From NCBI GenBank assembly GCA_016271365.2, contig CM057459.1, forward strand, positions 821,683,001 to 821,747,000: a DNA stretch of 64,000 nucleotides. Direction: 5' to 3'. Shown here piece by piece: positions 1 to 10,194 of the stretch; position 1 is the first letter of the stretch, and each line of letters starts with the position of its first letter. The notes below the pieces were generated by a model. The model was not told where the DNA came from. It saw only the letters and a list, made by a program, of their open reading frames with translations, and did not search any database. The position numbers were made by a program, and so were the translations under genes. This DNA is from Neoceratodus forsteri. Lineage: Eukaryota > Chordata > Ceratodontiformes > Ceratodontidae.

Positions 1-19
1 GCCAATGAAGCATTTAAAC

Positions 20-980
20 CTCTCACCTAGGATCCTGGTTCTCCCCTGGATAGTTGCAGACCATTGTGCCAGTATAGGTCTGCATCCCCCCAGGTAGCTC
101 CCCAGTCTCCAAGGAAGCCAAAACCCTGAGATCCACAACAGTTTTTCAACCATTCATTGAATTTCCTAGTGAGGAGTACCCTAGCATCACCCTTGCCATA
201 GACAGACAGCACCTCTGAGAAGGTTACCGTATGCACTACTTCTCTAAGGCCTTTCCTCAACTATACAAACTCCTCTTGCACTGCTCTGATCTCATTCCTA
301 TTCAGGTCATTTGTCCCTAGGTAGACAATGACATCTAGCTTCCTCCCTCATGCAGTTACTCCCATGATCCTGAGGATTAGCTTCCTGTCCCTCCAAGCTG
401 TGGTGTCAGGCAGGCACCTTACCTCTCTCTCCCCTTCCTCCCCCACTTCTACCCCCTAATGATTGAGTTCCTCACCAGGAGTTGTTTCCTTCACCTGTGG
501 GGTCCCATGCCACCCTCCTGTGGGTCTCTTTTGTGAATGTTCCCAGCATCCTCCTTGGTCTCCACTGCAGGTGCCTCCATAGAGGAACCACTATCCACCA
601 GAAGAGCATATAATTGTGTAGAAGTACAGCTGGAGGGATGCAATTCTGTTCCACCACCCTCTCCCTCCCTGAGCCCACTCTGGTTCAGCCTCTCCTCTCC
701 TCTTTCTTGGCAACCTTTGAGGTAGTGGCATTGGCCCTGGTGGTCCCTGGGGAGGGGGTTCACGAATCCTAGCCAGGTCAGCCTGGAGATGGGCAACATC
801 CTTCCCCAGACCAGAGAGGTGCCTGCAAATAGGGCAGCATTGCAGCCTCCAGAATGTCTACCGGAACACCGCCGCTCCACAACCATTGCACAGCACCACT
901 CCCATCATGCCTTATTTTGTGTCTCTTCTCCTTTTTCTCTGTATGCTTACTCTCTCCTCTCCTTACAACTCTCACCCTTC
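20..980 (-). pseudogene. CR1 ORF1 relic (SGNH esterase-like)
   Basis: Read on the minus strand this is the ORF1 half of a CR1 LINE. CR1 ORF1 proteins carry an SGNH/GDSL hydrolase (esterase-like) domain thought to act in RNP or membrane interactions during retrotransposition. Visible blocks, in order, are a polar leader (about 970-500), a VRCLPDTTAW segment, DVIVYLGTNDL near 310-345, then FSEVLSVYGKGDARV and GFGFLGDWG near 60-230, ending with the DLYWHNGLQLSR block near 30-60. The esterase core is cut by frameshifts and stops (for example at 455-490 and 280-290). The endonuclease and RT half would lie left of position 1, outside the window. It resembles the ORF1 of CR1-E and CR1-F in order of motifs but is a separate copy. 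Call is firm for CR1 ORF1; exact ends are not. Confidence 0.8.
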
Positions 981-1120
981 ATGTTCTCGGACAGAAACTT
1001 CCTATATTCTTTAGTAGACTCCTTCTTCCTTGCTCAGTGTCAGACCACCAGCAGCTAGGGGGAGAACACTAATAATCACATGATAATGACCACTGAAAAC
1101 CATCTTTTCCTTAAAGTAAT

Positions 1121-1745
1121 AACTTGTGCTTCCAGGGATATTTAGGGGACACATTGGAGAACATGATTTTGAAATTTCAAGTGAAGATATGCAAGAAAGC
1201 CAAAGTCTGGAGTTATTTTCTTTGATGGTTTAAAATGCATTGCTTTTATTGGACCTGAATGCTGTTTGCCATCCTTCACATGAAATTACCCAATAAATAT
1301 CAACTTTCCCGTAGAGTACCAACTTTTGCTTCCTTGGATATATAGAAGACACCTTGGAGATCAAGCTTTTCCAATTTCAGGTGAAAGTATGCAGAAATGC
1401 CAATGTTATGAACTATTTTCTGTGATGGTTTAAAATGCATTGTTTCTATGGGTCCAGAATTCTGATTGTCAGTCATCATATGAAATCACACCTCAAAAAC
1501 CCTCTTTCAGTTTCAGTTTATTTTTTTATACTGGAAAGCCTTGTGATCAAATTGCCTGTTTTCATTTGTCAGCATTGTAAGACCTGTAGACTGCCTTGTA
1601 GTACTCCTTCCCTTGTAGTGCTAACTTATGTTTGCAAAAGTACTTAGGGGACACATAGGAGAACACGAGTTTGAAATTTCAGGTGAAAGTGCACAGAAAT
1701 GCCAATTTTAGGAGTCGTTTTCTGTAATGGTTTAAATTGCAAACA
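1121..1745. repeat. Diverged tandem repeat, three copies of a ~120-bp core
   Basis: A core starts at 1121, 1321 and 1623. Each core opens with a form of aactt(t/g)tgcttcc, passes through a gaaatttcaggtgaaa block and a gaaatgccaa block, and closes with ttttctgtgatggtttaaa. Copies 1 and 2 are exactly 200 bp apart and stay similar between cores. Copy 3 is displaced by about 100 bp of extra sequence (1508-1620). Copies differ from each other at perhaps a quarter of positions. No coding signal. Confidence 0.75.
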
Positions 1746-1819
1746 TACTGGCGGTATCTGAGATGTGACTAAAGCCCCATATCTTAACCCATGAGATTGA
1801 ACATACCGAATGCAATGTC

Positions 1820-4440
1820 TTCAGGAAGCTAGGGAGGGCAAAAAAAGGTGGCAGGGTACTTATTTAAGCAAAAGACTCATTGAATGCATTGCAATTCCCC
1901 CTTCCCCTTGTTCGCTGTCCTGGTAGTGAATAAGTATTCATTAAGATTGCCCTTGGCCATGCCAAGTACTTAACAATTGTCTGCCTATACAACCCACCCA
2001 AAGTTGCCCCCCAAGCCCTGGAACCACTAATATACTGCCACAAAGCATCCCTTCTGAGATGATAATCCTGGGGTACCTTACCGGAACTGGGCTACTGATA
2101 CTGAGCAGGCCCTTAGGGCAACCTTCCTAGACACCAACCCGTCCCAGGTCATCTCCGAGCCCACAAGGCATAATGCCAAATCAGGGAACCACTCCACCTT
2201 AGATTGGGTACTGGATTACAGCCTTTCAAACATCCAAGCAAATGGCACTCTGGTGCATGCCTTACATGACCATTCCCCAATATTCTGCATTTGGAAAAAA
2301 CACTCACCTAAGGTTCCTCCAAGAATCGTTACAGCAAAAGATTTTTCCAAGCTCTCTTCAGAAGCCTTCCATGAGCACATGAGCCCTATCTAGTCCTGAC
2401 TGGAGCCCTATCTGGCTTCTTCCTAACACAGAGAAAGCACTGAAATACTTCCAGAATATCTTCATTTCAGCAGCCAACTTACATGCTCCCCTTAGAAGAT
2501 GCAGAGCCCAGGGACGTTGCTACAAATAGCTTACACCTGAACTGAAATCACTGATGATCAGATGTGACAAGGCCTGGGCAGGGCACAAGAAGTCAGACAT
2601 TTCTGAAGATCAGACAACTTATAGGTCTCTAAGAAAACAGTGTAAACAAAAGGCAAAGGGATAGTATGTTAAGAACCTCCAACAGGCCAACCTAACTGAC
2701 CCGAGGTCCTTCTGGATCCATATTAATGCACTGGTGAAGGGCAATGTAAACCCCCCAAGGCACAATAGACTGCAATGGCAAAACACTCAGTGACTCCCAG
2801 GTGACTGCCAACACCTTCAACAAGTTATTTATTGACCTTGAAAACTACAAGACCAATCTCCATCCCCCCGAACTATGGAGCTGCCATGCCCCTAGACACC
2901 AAACCCTCTGCACCCACAATTTCATGTAAGGGTAGTACACCCAAATGAGGTACTCCTTCTATTAAGGAACATTAAGGCAAAAGGCTCTGCTGGCTCTGAT
3001 GGTCCTGATCCTAGATTGCTCAGAGCCACTGCTGCTGCCATGACCGTACCCGTTACATGGCTCATCACCGGGTCCCTGTTGTGCCCAATAAATGGAAACA
3101 GGTTTACTTGGTGCCCATCCACAAGGGAGGCCCCAGTGAGCCTATTGGTAACTACAGGCTTCTATCCAAGAGTGGCTAGTCTACTGTCAACTCCTAGATT
3201 ACTTGGAAGCAAACTATCTGCTGGTGAACACCCAGCATGGTTCAGATGAAAACTTGGGACTGACATAGCTCTCATTAAACTCTCCACTGATGTTCTTAAG
3301 GCTCTTGAAAAAGGCATCCTCACCAAGGCCATATTTATTGATCTGATCAAGGCCTTTGACTTGGTGGACCACAGCCTGTTGGTATCCAAACTGTATCACC
3401 TTGGTCTTGATCAGCACTCACTAACTTGGTTCAATAGCTATCTGTCCAACCACTCCCAACAAGTCAAGTGGAGAGGTGCCATATCTTGGTTACTCCCTAT
3501 CAGAGATGGGGCCCCTCAGGGCTCTATCCTGGAACCCTTCCTGTTCTCGCTGTTTGTAAATGATCTGAAAAATCACTGTGAGGACAGCGCGGTGATCCAG
3601 TACACAAATGATGCAGTACTCTATAAGACCTCGAACAGAGCCACAGACCTTTGACCTGTGCTTCAAGAGGATATCACATCCTTAGAAAGGTGGCTCTTGG
3701 ATAACAGGCTGATACAGAATGACAAAAAAAACCAAAACATTCTTCTCAGTCCAAGAACCCTCAGCCCTGACAGAAGCCTCCTGCTCCTCCATGTTTCCAC
3801 ATCAGACTCACCCATAGAGGCAGTGAAGTCATTCAAGTACCTGGGCTTAATGCTGGACCAAGACTTCACCCTGAAACCCCACGTGGATTTAATTAATAAA
3901 ATAATCCACCAAAAACAAAGGCTACTTTACCGGCTGAATGCTCAAGTTATCCCAGAAACCAGAACTACCATAGAAAATAGCATCCTCCTTCCCACCCTAA
4001 CTTATGCTGCTCCACTCATGAATTCAATTGCAAAACAAGAGCATAGCAGGATACAAATGCTATATAATAAGATTGCACACTTCACCACTATGTCCCACCT
4101 GAGACACCATCACTATGAAGTACTAGTCTCCCTAAACTGGCCGTCCCTTAGCCACCGGCTACAGTACCCTCTCCTGTGCAATGCCTATAAATTCATTAAT
4201 GACCACCCTCCAGAAAGCTTTGTTGGCATTCTGCCTCCCAAGTGCTCAGGTATACAGCTTACAGTACAGCTGTGCTGTTTTTTTATGATATTAATTTTTG
4301 GAATATTCTTTTCCCAGAGGGGGTATCATATGGTGTTCACTGAACTGAAGCTAATATGAATAGCTCAGATCTTCAGTCCTTGCCAATTTTATGTACTGGG
4401 ATATTAAAGGCATTACATTATTTATTCACTATCATACTCA
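1820..4440 (+). mobile_element. Non-CR1 LINE (L2/Rex1-like group), 5'-truncated
   Basis: A non-LTR retrotransposon distinct from the CR1 copies. The endonuclease part begins near 1820 in broken frames: YNPPK near 1990, a GD(L)NW-like block near 2060-2090, then STLDWVLDYS near 2200 and a final HDHSPIFCIW near 2270. The linker (2330-2800) contains LTPELKSLM and SFWIHINAL-like blocks. The RT spans about 2960-4250. The end of the coding region is followed by a short tail with a cattac/ttca-rich stretch up to about 4440. Unlike CR1, the C-terminal part reads KYLGLMLDQDFTLKPHVD, then ILLPTLTYAAPL and LNWPSLSHR, a pattern I associate with the L2/Rex1 side of the jockey superfamily. The precise clade needs a tree. 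Confidence 0.75.
2960..4359 (+). pseudogene. Reverse transcriptase remnant of the L2/Rex1-like LINE
   Basis: RT of the LINE above, which would copy its own RNA at a nicked genomic target. Fingers-region blocks KQVYLVPIHKGG and GNYRLLSKS lie at 3098-3170. Motif A (IDLIKAFDLVDH) is near 3338-3372, motif B (GAPQGSILEPFLFSLFVND) at about 3508-3564. The catalytic YADD box reads YTND at about 3601-3612, so it is dead. Two open stretches remain, 3361-3654 (97 aa) and 3658-4359 (233 aa), separated by a single stop (ttgacc near 3653). The second holds the thumb/C-terminal region. Stops and frameshifts are dense before 3350. Confidence 0.8.
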
Positions 4441-4664
4441 CATCACTTTTGTCATTTAGTGCTTAAGCATACAGGACGAATATGCTATTTGTTCACATAA
4501 TAACTATCCCCCAGGCAAGGCCACCTGTCATGTGCAGTTTGTGTTATTATTATTTTTTTTTATTTCTGGGATTTAACATTCCTACAGAGGAGATCACACA
4601 TGTGTCATATTGTCACGTTCTTATTAATAGGTTCAATTTTCATGCTTTTCCATTTTTTGGTTAA
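4441..4664. other. Spacer, nothing recognised
   Basis: AT-rich sequence between two LINE copies, with a poly-T run near 4551-4562. I see no coding signal, repeat or RNA gene here. Confidence 0.5.
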
Positions 4665-7020
4665 TGGGTGGACTCTGGTTGTCAAAGAGCCTACCAGGGA
4701 GGGGGCAATGCTTGATCTAGTGCTCATGAATGGGAAGTGTGTAGAAGAAATAACAGTCAGGAGCCCCTAGGTGGTCTGACCATTGCACAGTGTGGTTCAG
4801 ATTAGATATGGTCAGGGAAAGCATCCCCACTAAGACCAAAATCCTGGATTTTAGGACAGTGGACTTCAGAAAGATGGGCGAGGTGCTAAAGAGTCACCTG
4901 ACAAATATCAGGATATGGGAGTGGACCAAAAGTAGTCTATCATCAAATATGGAATGATGGTTGCCACAGAGGAGTGTGTTAGTCTCAGAGGGAAGAACTC
5001 GAGGGCCCAAGCACCTAGCCGGTTTAGTTCTGAGTTCACCCAAGCGGTGAAAGACAAGATGTCAGCCTATAAGAGATACAGAAAGAACAAGAGAGAGGTG
5101 GATAAGAAAAAAAACCTAAGGGTGGCTAATGTGGCAAACAAGGTAGTTCTGCAGGCTAAGGCACAAAAAGAACTGCAGATAGCTGAGGGCATTAAAAAGG
5201 GGGAGAAGGCCTTCTTTCATTACATAATTGAAAAAAGGGACAGGAAGCAGGGGATTGTAAGGTTTCAGAAAGGGGGAGAATGTGTAGAGGAGAATGGGGA
5301 AAGGATAAGGCACTGAACCAATACTTTTGATCCATCTTCACCGGAGAAAAAGACGGACTGGTTCCTATGGCAGAAGAAGGGGAGTGAGGGGAAGGGAGCA
5401 TGGATGTGGTGCTAGAGGAGGATAAAGTGAGGGAGGGTCTGCTAGCATTGAAGGTGGATAAATCACTGAGCCCTGATGGCATACACACAAGCGAACTGAG
5501 GGAGCTGGCAAGGGAGCTTGTGGGGCAATTGTTTGTCCTGTTCAATAGTTACCTGGAGTCAGGCATGGTACTGGAGTATTGTGGAAAGACACATGTTGTT
5601 CCCCTCTGTAAGAGTGGTCCTAAGGATAACTCAGGGAATTATAGACCAGTCAGCCTCACCTCAATCATGTGCAATCTCATGAAGAACATACTTAAGACAA
5701 GATTTGTAGGGTATCTAGAGGGGAATGGTCTCCAGGATGTAAAGCAGCATGGGCTTATGGGAGGGATATCACGTCAAACAAATCTGATTGACTTCTTTGA
5801 CTGGGTCACTAAATCAGTGGACAGGAGCCAGACGATGGACATCCTCTGTCTGGACTTCAGCAAGGCCTTTAACTCTTTACCCCACAAGAGGTTGATCAGG
5901 AAGCTGGTGGATCCCAGAGTTGGAGAGAGGATGAGCAAGTGGGTAGAAAGCTCGCTGAGGGAAAGTACCTAGAAGGTGTTGGTAGGGAGAGACTTAACTA
6001 GCACCAGGGAGGTCACCACTGGGGTCCTTCAGGATTCGGTGCTGGGGCTGGTATTGTTCAATGTTTTTATCAATGACATTAGGGATGGCATAACAGGCAA
6101 AATATGCCTATTCATGGATGACACCAAACTCAGTGGGTGATTGGACACAATAGAAAGGATACAGAACCTACATGAAGACCTGAAAAACTTGAGAGGTGGA
6201 CTGGGATTTGATGGCTTGACTTCAATGCTAAGAAATGCAATGTTATGCACTGGAGCTAGGAATCCAAGGACAGAGTACTACATGGAAGGGTTCAGGTAGC
6301 AGCAACAGAGAAGATGGATCTAGTAGTGATGATCACGAGTGACATGAAGCCCTCCACATAGTGCAAAAAAGCAACAGTAAGGGCAAACAAGATGCTAGGT
6401 TGTATAGACAAAGGAACCAGTAGTAGGTGAATGGAGATTATTCTGACCTTGTACAGGTCACTGGTGAGGCCACATCTAGAGAACGAGGTAAGATACTGGT
6501 GCCCACACCTGAAGAAAGACATCAACCTGCTGGAGATGGTTCAGAGGAGGACAACATTGATGACTGCAGGGTCAGCAGGGTAAACCATATGAAGAGAGGT
6601 TGGGAACCCTCAATATGTACTCCTTGGGGAGAGAAGGGAGAGGGGACACATTATAGAGACCTACAAGTACTTCAACTTGAAAAATAGGGTGGATAAGGAG
6701 GGTTTCTTTAAGGTAGGTAGAAACTGTAGAATGAGGGGGCACAGTCTAAGCTGGAAGGAGCTTTGGGAGGGAGGTTAGGAAGCACTTCTTCATGGAGAGG
6801 GTGGAGGCCAGTTGGAATGTGTTGCCAGAGGAAGTGGTCTCAATGAAGTCAGTGGGCATCTTCAAGAGAGGCTGGGATAGGTATAACAGGGGAAGATGGA
6901 AAGGATGGGAGGACTATGGGCAGGGTCAGTAGTATAAGCAGAGGAGTCTGCAATATGAGAAGACTAGCTAGGCCAGATGTCCTTATTCTGCTGGCTTCTT
7001 CATATGTTTGTATGTTTGTA
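4665..7020 (+). mobile_element. CR1-A, 5'-truncated CR1 LINE
   Basis: The copy starts in the end of the endonuclease (VKEPTREGAMLDLVLMN, near 4683-4735, followed by a broken SDHCTVWF-like block) and runs through the linker, RT and C-terminal domain to a typical CR1 3' end. The last coding blocks are LYRSLVRPHLE near 6450 and a broken C-terminal stretch up to about 6900. It ends at aggccagatgtccttattctg followed by a tatgtttg-type 8-mer repeated tail at 7000-7020. Short 8-mer tails instead of poly-A are a hallmark of CR1. No target duplication is evident, as is common for CR1. Multiple stops make it non-functional. Confidence 0.9.
4954..6245 (+). pseudogene. CR1-A ORF2 linker and reverse transcriptase
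   Basis: The open stretch 4954-5316 is the basic linker between endonuclease and RT (AYKRYRKNKREVDKK and EKAFFHYI blocks). The open stretch 5400-5972 (190 aa) carries RT fingers and palm: SPDGIHTSEL, NYRPVSLTSIM, then motif A LDFSKAFNSLPH near 5851-5886. Past a stop at 5970, motif B (GVLQDSVLGLVLFNVFINDIRDG) lies near 6018-6090 and motif C reads LFMDDTKL near 6109-6132, i.e. FMDD instead of [13 protein letters not shown] has become GVLQDSVLG. These replacements plus stops show decay. Confidence 0.88.
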
Positions 7021-7479
7021 TATCATGTGCATGTCATTATTTAAAAAATGTATTACTGACATCGCTTTTGTGAATAGGTGTTTATGGGTACATGAACACT
7101 GTTTCATTTAGTCATACCTTCATCCCTTCCCATTCCCACTGACATGCCCCACTCTGTACTGCAAAGAACTTTGAGATTAACATCAAATTTTTATGAAAAA
7201 TATTTATGTTAAAAATTATTACTGTACTAAAACAGTATTTCTTTCTGACTCTGCTGAAACCTAACCTGTAAGATGCCCTAAAGCGTCTATGTCATGCCAA
7301 TGATCCCCTTCTGCCATTTTCACAGTTCACAGGTCTGTTGGCCAGTTATTAACACCTGAACAGTGTGAAACTACTTTGTTCCAATTTGAGATGTTGTTGT
7401 AGTTACCAGGTGAAAATGGATGTATCTCAACTGCACATCGCTTCACAGCCCTGGAGATTTTTTTTTTATTTATAACTTT
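7021..7479. other. Spacer, nothing recognised
   Basis: Mixed AT-rich sequence after the CR1-A tail, with a poly-T run at 7460-7469 just before the next CR1 ORF1 fragment. No coding or repeat structure is visible. Confidence 0.5.
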
Positions 7480-8650
7480 TTGGGCCCCATCCAATGCCGG
7501 TACCTCTGCCTGGTCATGGCCCTCACCAACCCTCGCTACCCACATAAGCCACTACACCCGTCAATAACCCCGGCTTCCCCCCAGGGTGGTTCTGCAGCAC
7601 TGGCCCAGAAGCGCCACAGACTACGGGATAGGTCAAGGGGAGTCACCTGGGAGAAATTGTGGAAATGGCAAGGCGGGTACCATCAAGGCACTGGAGCGGT
7701 GATTTTGTTCCCCCTGTAAGGGAGGGGCAGGAGTGTGTGAAGATGCCTGTATCTGTCCTGCTCCTCAGGAACTTGCTGACATCAGCTGCTGTGGCACTCC
7801 TAGCCTCTGTCAGGGGTCCCTCCAGCACAGGACATGCCCTACACCCTCCCCCCAGAGAAGGAGAGCAGTCCATGGAACACTCGATCCTTCTCCCCCGGCC
7901 GGCCCTCCAATGACCCAGGTCCATTCCTGAACCTGGGTCACTGGCATCGCAAGCAGAAATCCAACCTCTGCACCTGCGGGCCAGCCCCAGCCCTGGAGAT
8001 TTTACAGGACACAGTTGGTGAGAAAGCAGATACTGGACCAAACACTGAACCTCCCAAGGAGACAAGGCAGAACTGTGAAAAGGCAACCAAGGGATTCAAG
8101 GGAAATCAAAAACAAAATAATTGGAAGCAAACACTCTTACTGGGGGACTCTACGATTAGCGGAGTTAAGTCCTACTTCAATAAATCTACGGTTAAGGTCC
8201 AATGCCTTCTCAGTGCCTCATCCAAGAGAGACACTGAATGAATTGGGAAGATCATAGATCAAGCAAAAAAGGGAATCAATGTACTGATCCATCTCAGCAC
8301 CAATGATCTAGCAAATCAAATGGTAGACAAGGCCAAGCAAAAGTGAAAAAAGCTGGGAGAGCAATTGGTGGCACTGTCATCCTCCTTGACATTCTCTGAG
8401 GTCCAGCCAGTGTGGGGAAAAGGTGATTGCATGAACAAGATCAGAGAGAAGAAAATAGAGGAATTCAACATTTGGTTATGTGAATGGTGTAAAGAAAAAG
8501 CTTACCATATCATAAGTGGCTGGAAGTGCTTCTGAGAGAGAGAAGACTTTTCAAGTTTGATGGTCTTCACTTAGACAAGGAATAAGTGTGTTGGGACAGG
8601 AGTGTGACATTCACTTCAGTCATTTAAACTAGGTGAGGGGGGATTATGGC
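7480..8650 (+). pseudogene. CR1 ORF1 fragment (esterase-like domain)
   Basis: Plus-strand ORF1 of a CR1 subfamily different from CR1-B. The open stretch 7834-8241 (135 aa) ends in the esterase opening block LLLGDSTISGV (about 8137-8169). After a stop at 8239 the frame continues with INVLIHLSTNDLANQ near 8275-8320, FSEVQPVWGKGD near 8395-8430 and EFNIWLCEWC near 8461-8492, then the terminal catttaaactaggtga block that marks the ORF1/ORF2 junction in CR1 copies. GDS, the GTND-type box (here STND) and the C-terminal part are in normal order. The GC-rich 7480-7830 part may be leader or 5' UTR; its left edge is uncertain. The element is cut off before the endonuclease and is followed by CR1-B 5' UTR sequence. 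Confidence 0.8.
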
Positions 8651-8699
8651 ACTAGGAAACCTATCAGTGATAACATAGAAGAGGAAACTTATCCACCAC

Positions 8700-9215
8700 T
8701 CCACCACAATCAAAGGCTTGGTTTGCTGGCCAAGGCACTTAGCTTCACCTGAGCTCTTTCCTTCTAAGATTGCTTGAAAGAACAGAGCAGCAAACCTTAC
8801 CAGAGCAAGGGAAAAGGATTAAGACTTCTTTTAGCTAAGCAGATTTACTGTGTGTTGTTATTTTTATTTTTTACTCACAGGGATTGCTACTGTTTGTTGC
8901 TAACATTTCATTGCTTTATTTTTCTCTGATTCAGATTGTTGTTGCTGGTATACCTTCTTCTGCATTATTACAAGGTGTGCCTACAGGTGTGTGCAAACAG
9001 ATTACTGCTGTAATCTTCTGATTCAAATTGTCTTTTGCAAGGTATATCTTCTGTTACTGCTTTGTTTTTCTCTGTATCAAAGTGTTTCTTATAGGGGATA
9101 TCTTCTCTGAAATTATTACAGGTGGTGCTTACATTTTTGTGACTTTTTTATCCTTGGGCTAAGCAAAATTACTGTTTGACAATGTTTTAGTTTAATCTTT
9201 TTTTGTTGAAAGGAT
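8700..9215 (+). repeat. CR1-B 5' UTR segment, first (upstream) copy
   Basis: This segment is a close copy of 9398-9870, about 686 bp upstream of it in the same orientation. Both begin cttggtttgctg(g/a)ccaagg, share the acctgagctctttccttcta block, the gggattgctactgtttgttg block and two ttctgattca(g/a)attgt blocks, and end around gaaattattacaggtggtgc. By eye the two are around 90% identical. The 5' UTR of the minus-strand CR1-D (20160-20612) contains the same segment once. The simplest readings are a tandemly repeated promoter monomer or the remnant of a second 5' UTR. Confidence 0.75.
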
Positions 9216-9397
9216 TTGTTGTCTCAGAGGTGTTTCAGTCTCCTTCTCATATTGAAGGAGCTAATTGATTTCCTCCCACAGCTCTTCCAGAGGATTAGGT
9301 GTGTATCTGGGTGGTGGAGCTGGCAAACTGTCAGTAATTTCCAACAGAAAGAAGGGTTAAAAGGTCAGATTAGTTGATATCTTGGAGGAAGAAGACT

Positions 9398-10194
9398 TGG
9401 TTTGCTGACCAAGACACCTAACTTCACCTGAGCTCTTTCCTTCTAAGATTGCTTGAAAGGACAGATCAGAGAACCTTACCAGAGCAAGGGAAATTGATTA
9501 CGACTGCTTTTGGCTAAGCAGATTTACTGTGTGTTGTTAATTTTATTTTGTTCTCACAGGGATTGCTACTGTTTGTTGCTAACATTTCACTGCTTAATTT
9601 TTTTCTGATTCAAATTGTTGTTGCTGGTATACCTTCTTCCACATTATTGCAAGATGTGCTTACAGGTGTGTGCGAACAGATTACTGCTGTAATCTTCTGA
9701 TTCAAATTGTCTTTTGCAAGGTATATCTTCTGTTACTGCTTTATTTTTTTCTGTAGCAAAGTGTGTCTTACAGGGTATATCTTCTCTGAAATTATTACAG
9801 GTGGTGCTTTACAGGTTTTACAGTTTTATCTATTAGGATAAGCTTTCAGGGTTACTGCATTTTTTTGTTGACTGATTGTTTTTGCTGTTACCTCCTTGTT
9901 CTTTCATCGGTGGTTCTTCTTTTTCGGCAGGGGAAGGGCTCAGTCACCCACCCCATCCCAACCAAGCACACTACACTCCTTTTATAGGGTACCACAGTTG
10001 TGACATTTTCTGTGGCAAAGCAGGAAGGGGCGGATCAGCGAGGCATCCACAAGGTAAGCTCGTTTACATGGGCACTAGTAATTTAACTTGTTATAACAAG
10101 TTATACGAAAACAAAACACAAAACCATAGAATTACTTACATTTTCTTCCTTCTAATTACTCTGACCAGGCTATAAACCCAGCAACTTATCTGGA
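9398..10194 (+). promoter_or_regulatory. CR1-B 5' UTR / candidate internal promoter
   Basis: LINEs carry their promoter inside the 5' UTR. Shared by CR1-B and CR1-D are a GC-box-like ggggcgg near 10027, a 20-bp perfect palindrome at 10084-10103, and a TATA-like cctataaaag read on the minus strand near 9979-9990. That places the TATA-like box antisense to ORF1. A GT...AG pair at 10054 and 10168, with a pyrimidine-rich acceptor, frames a possible 115-nt intron. Promoter activity is inference from position and conservation only. Confidence 0.45.
10084..10103. other. 20-bp perfect palindrome in CR1-B 5' UTR
   Basis: taacttgttataacaagtta is its own reverse complement. The same 20 bases occur at 19910-19929 in the CR1-D 5' UTR. 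Conservation in two separate insertions whose flanking bases have diverged suggests a family feature, perhaps a protein-binding site. Function is unknown. Confidence 0.8.

Noticed and set aside
7643..8086. 147-codon minus-strand open frame
   Set aside because: It lies opposite a CR1 ORF1 whose own frame has recognisable esterase blocks on the plus strand, so it is a shadow.
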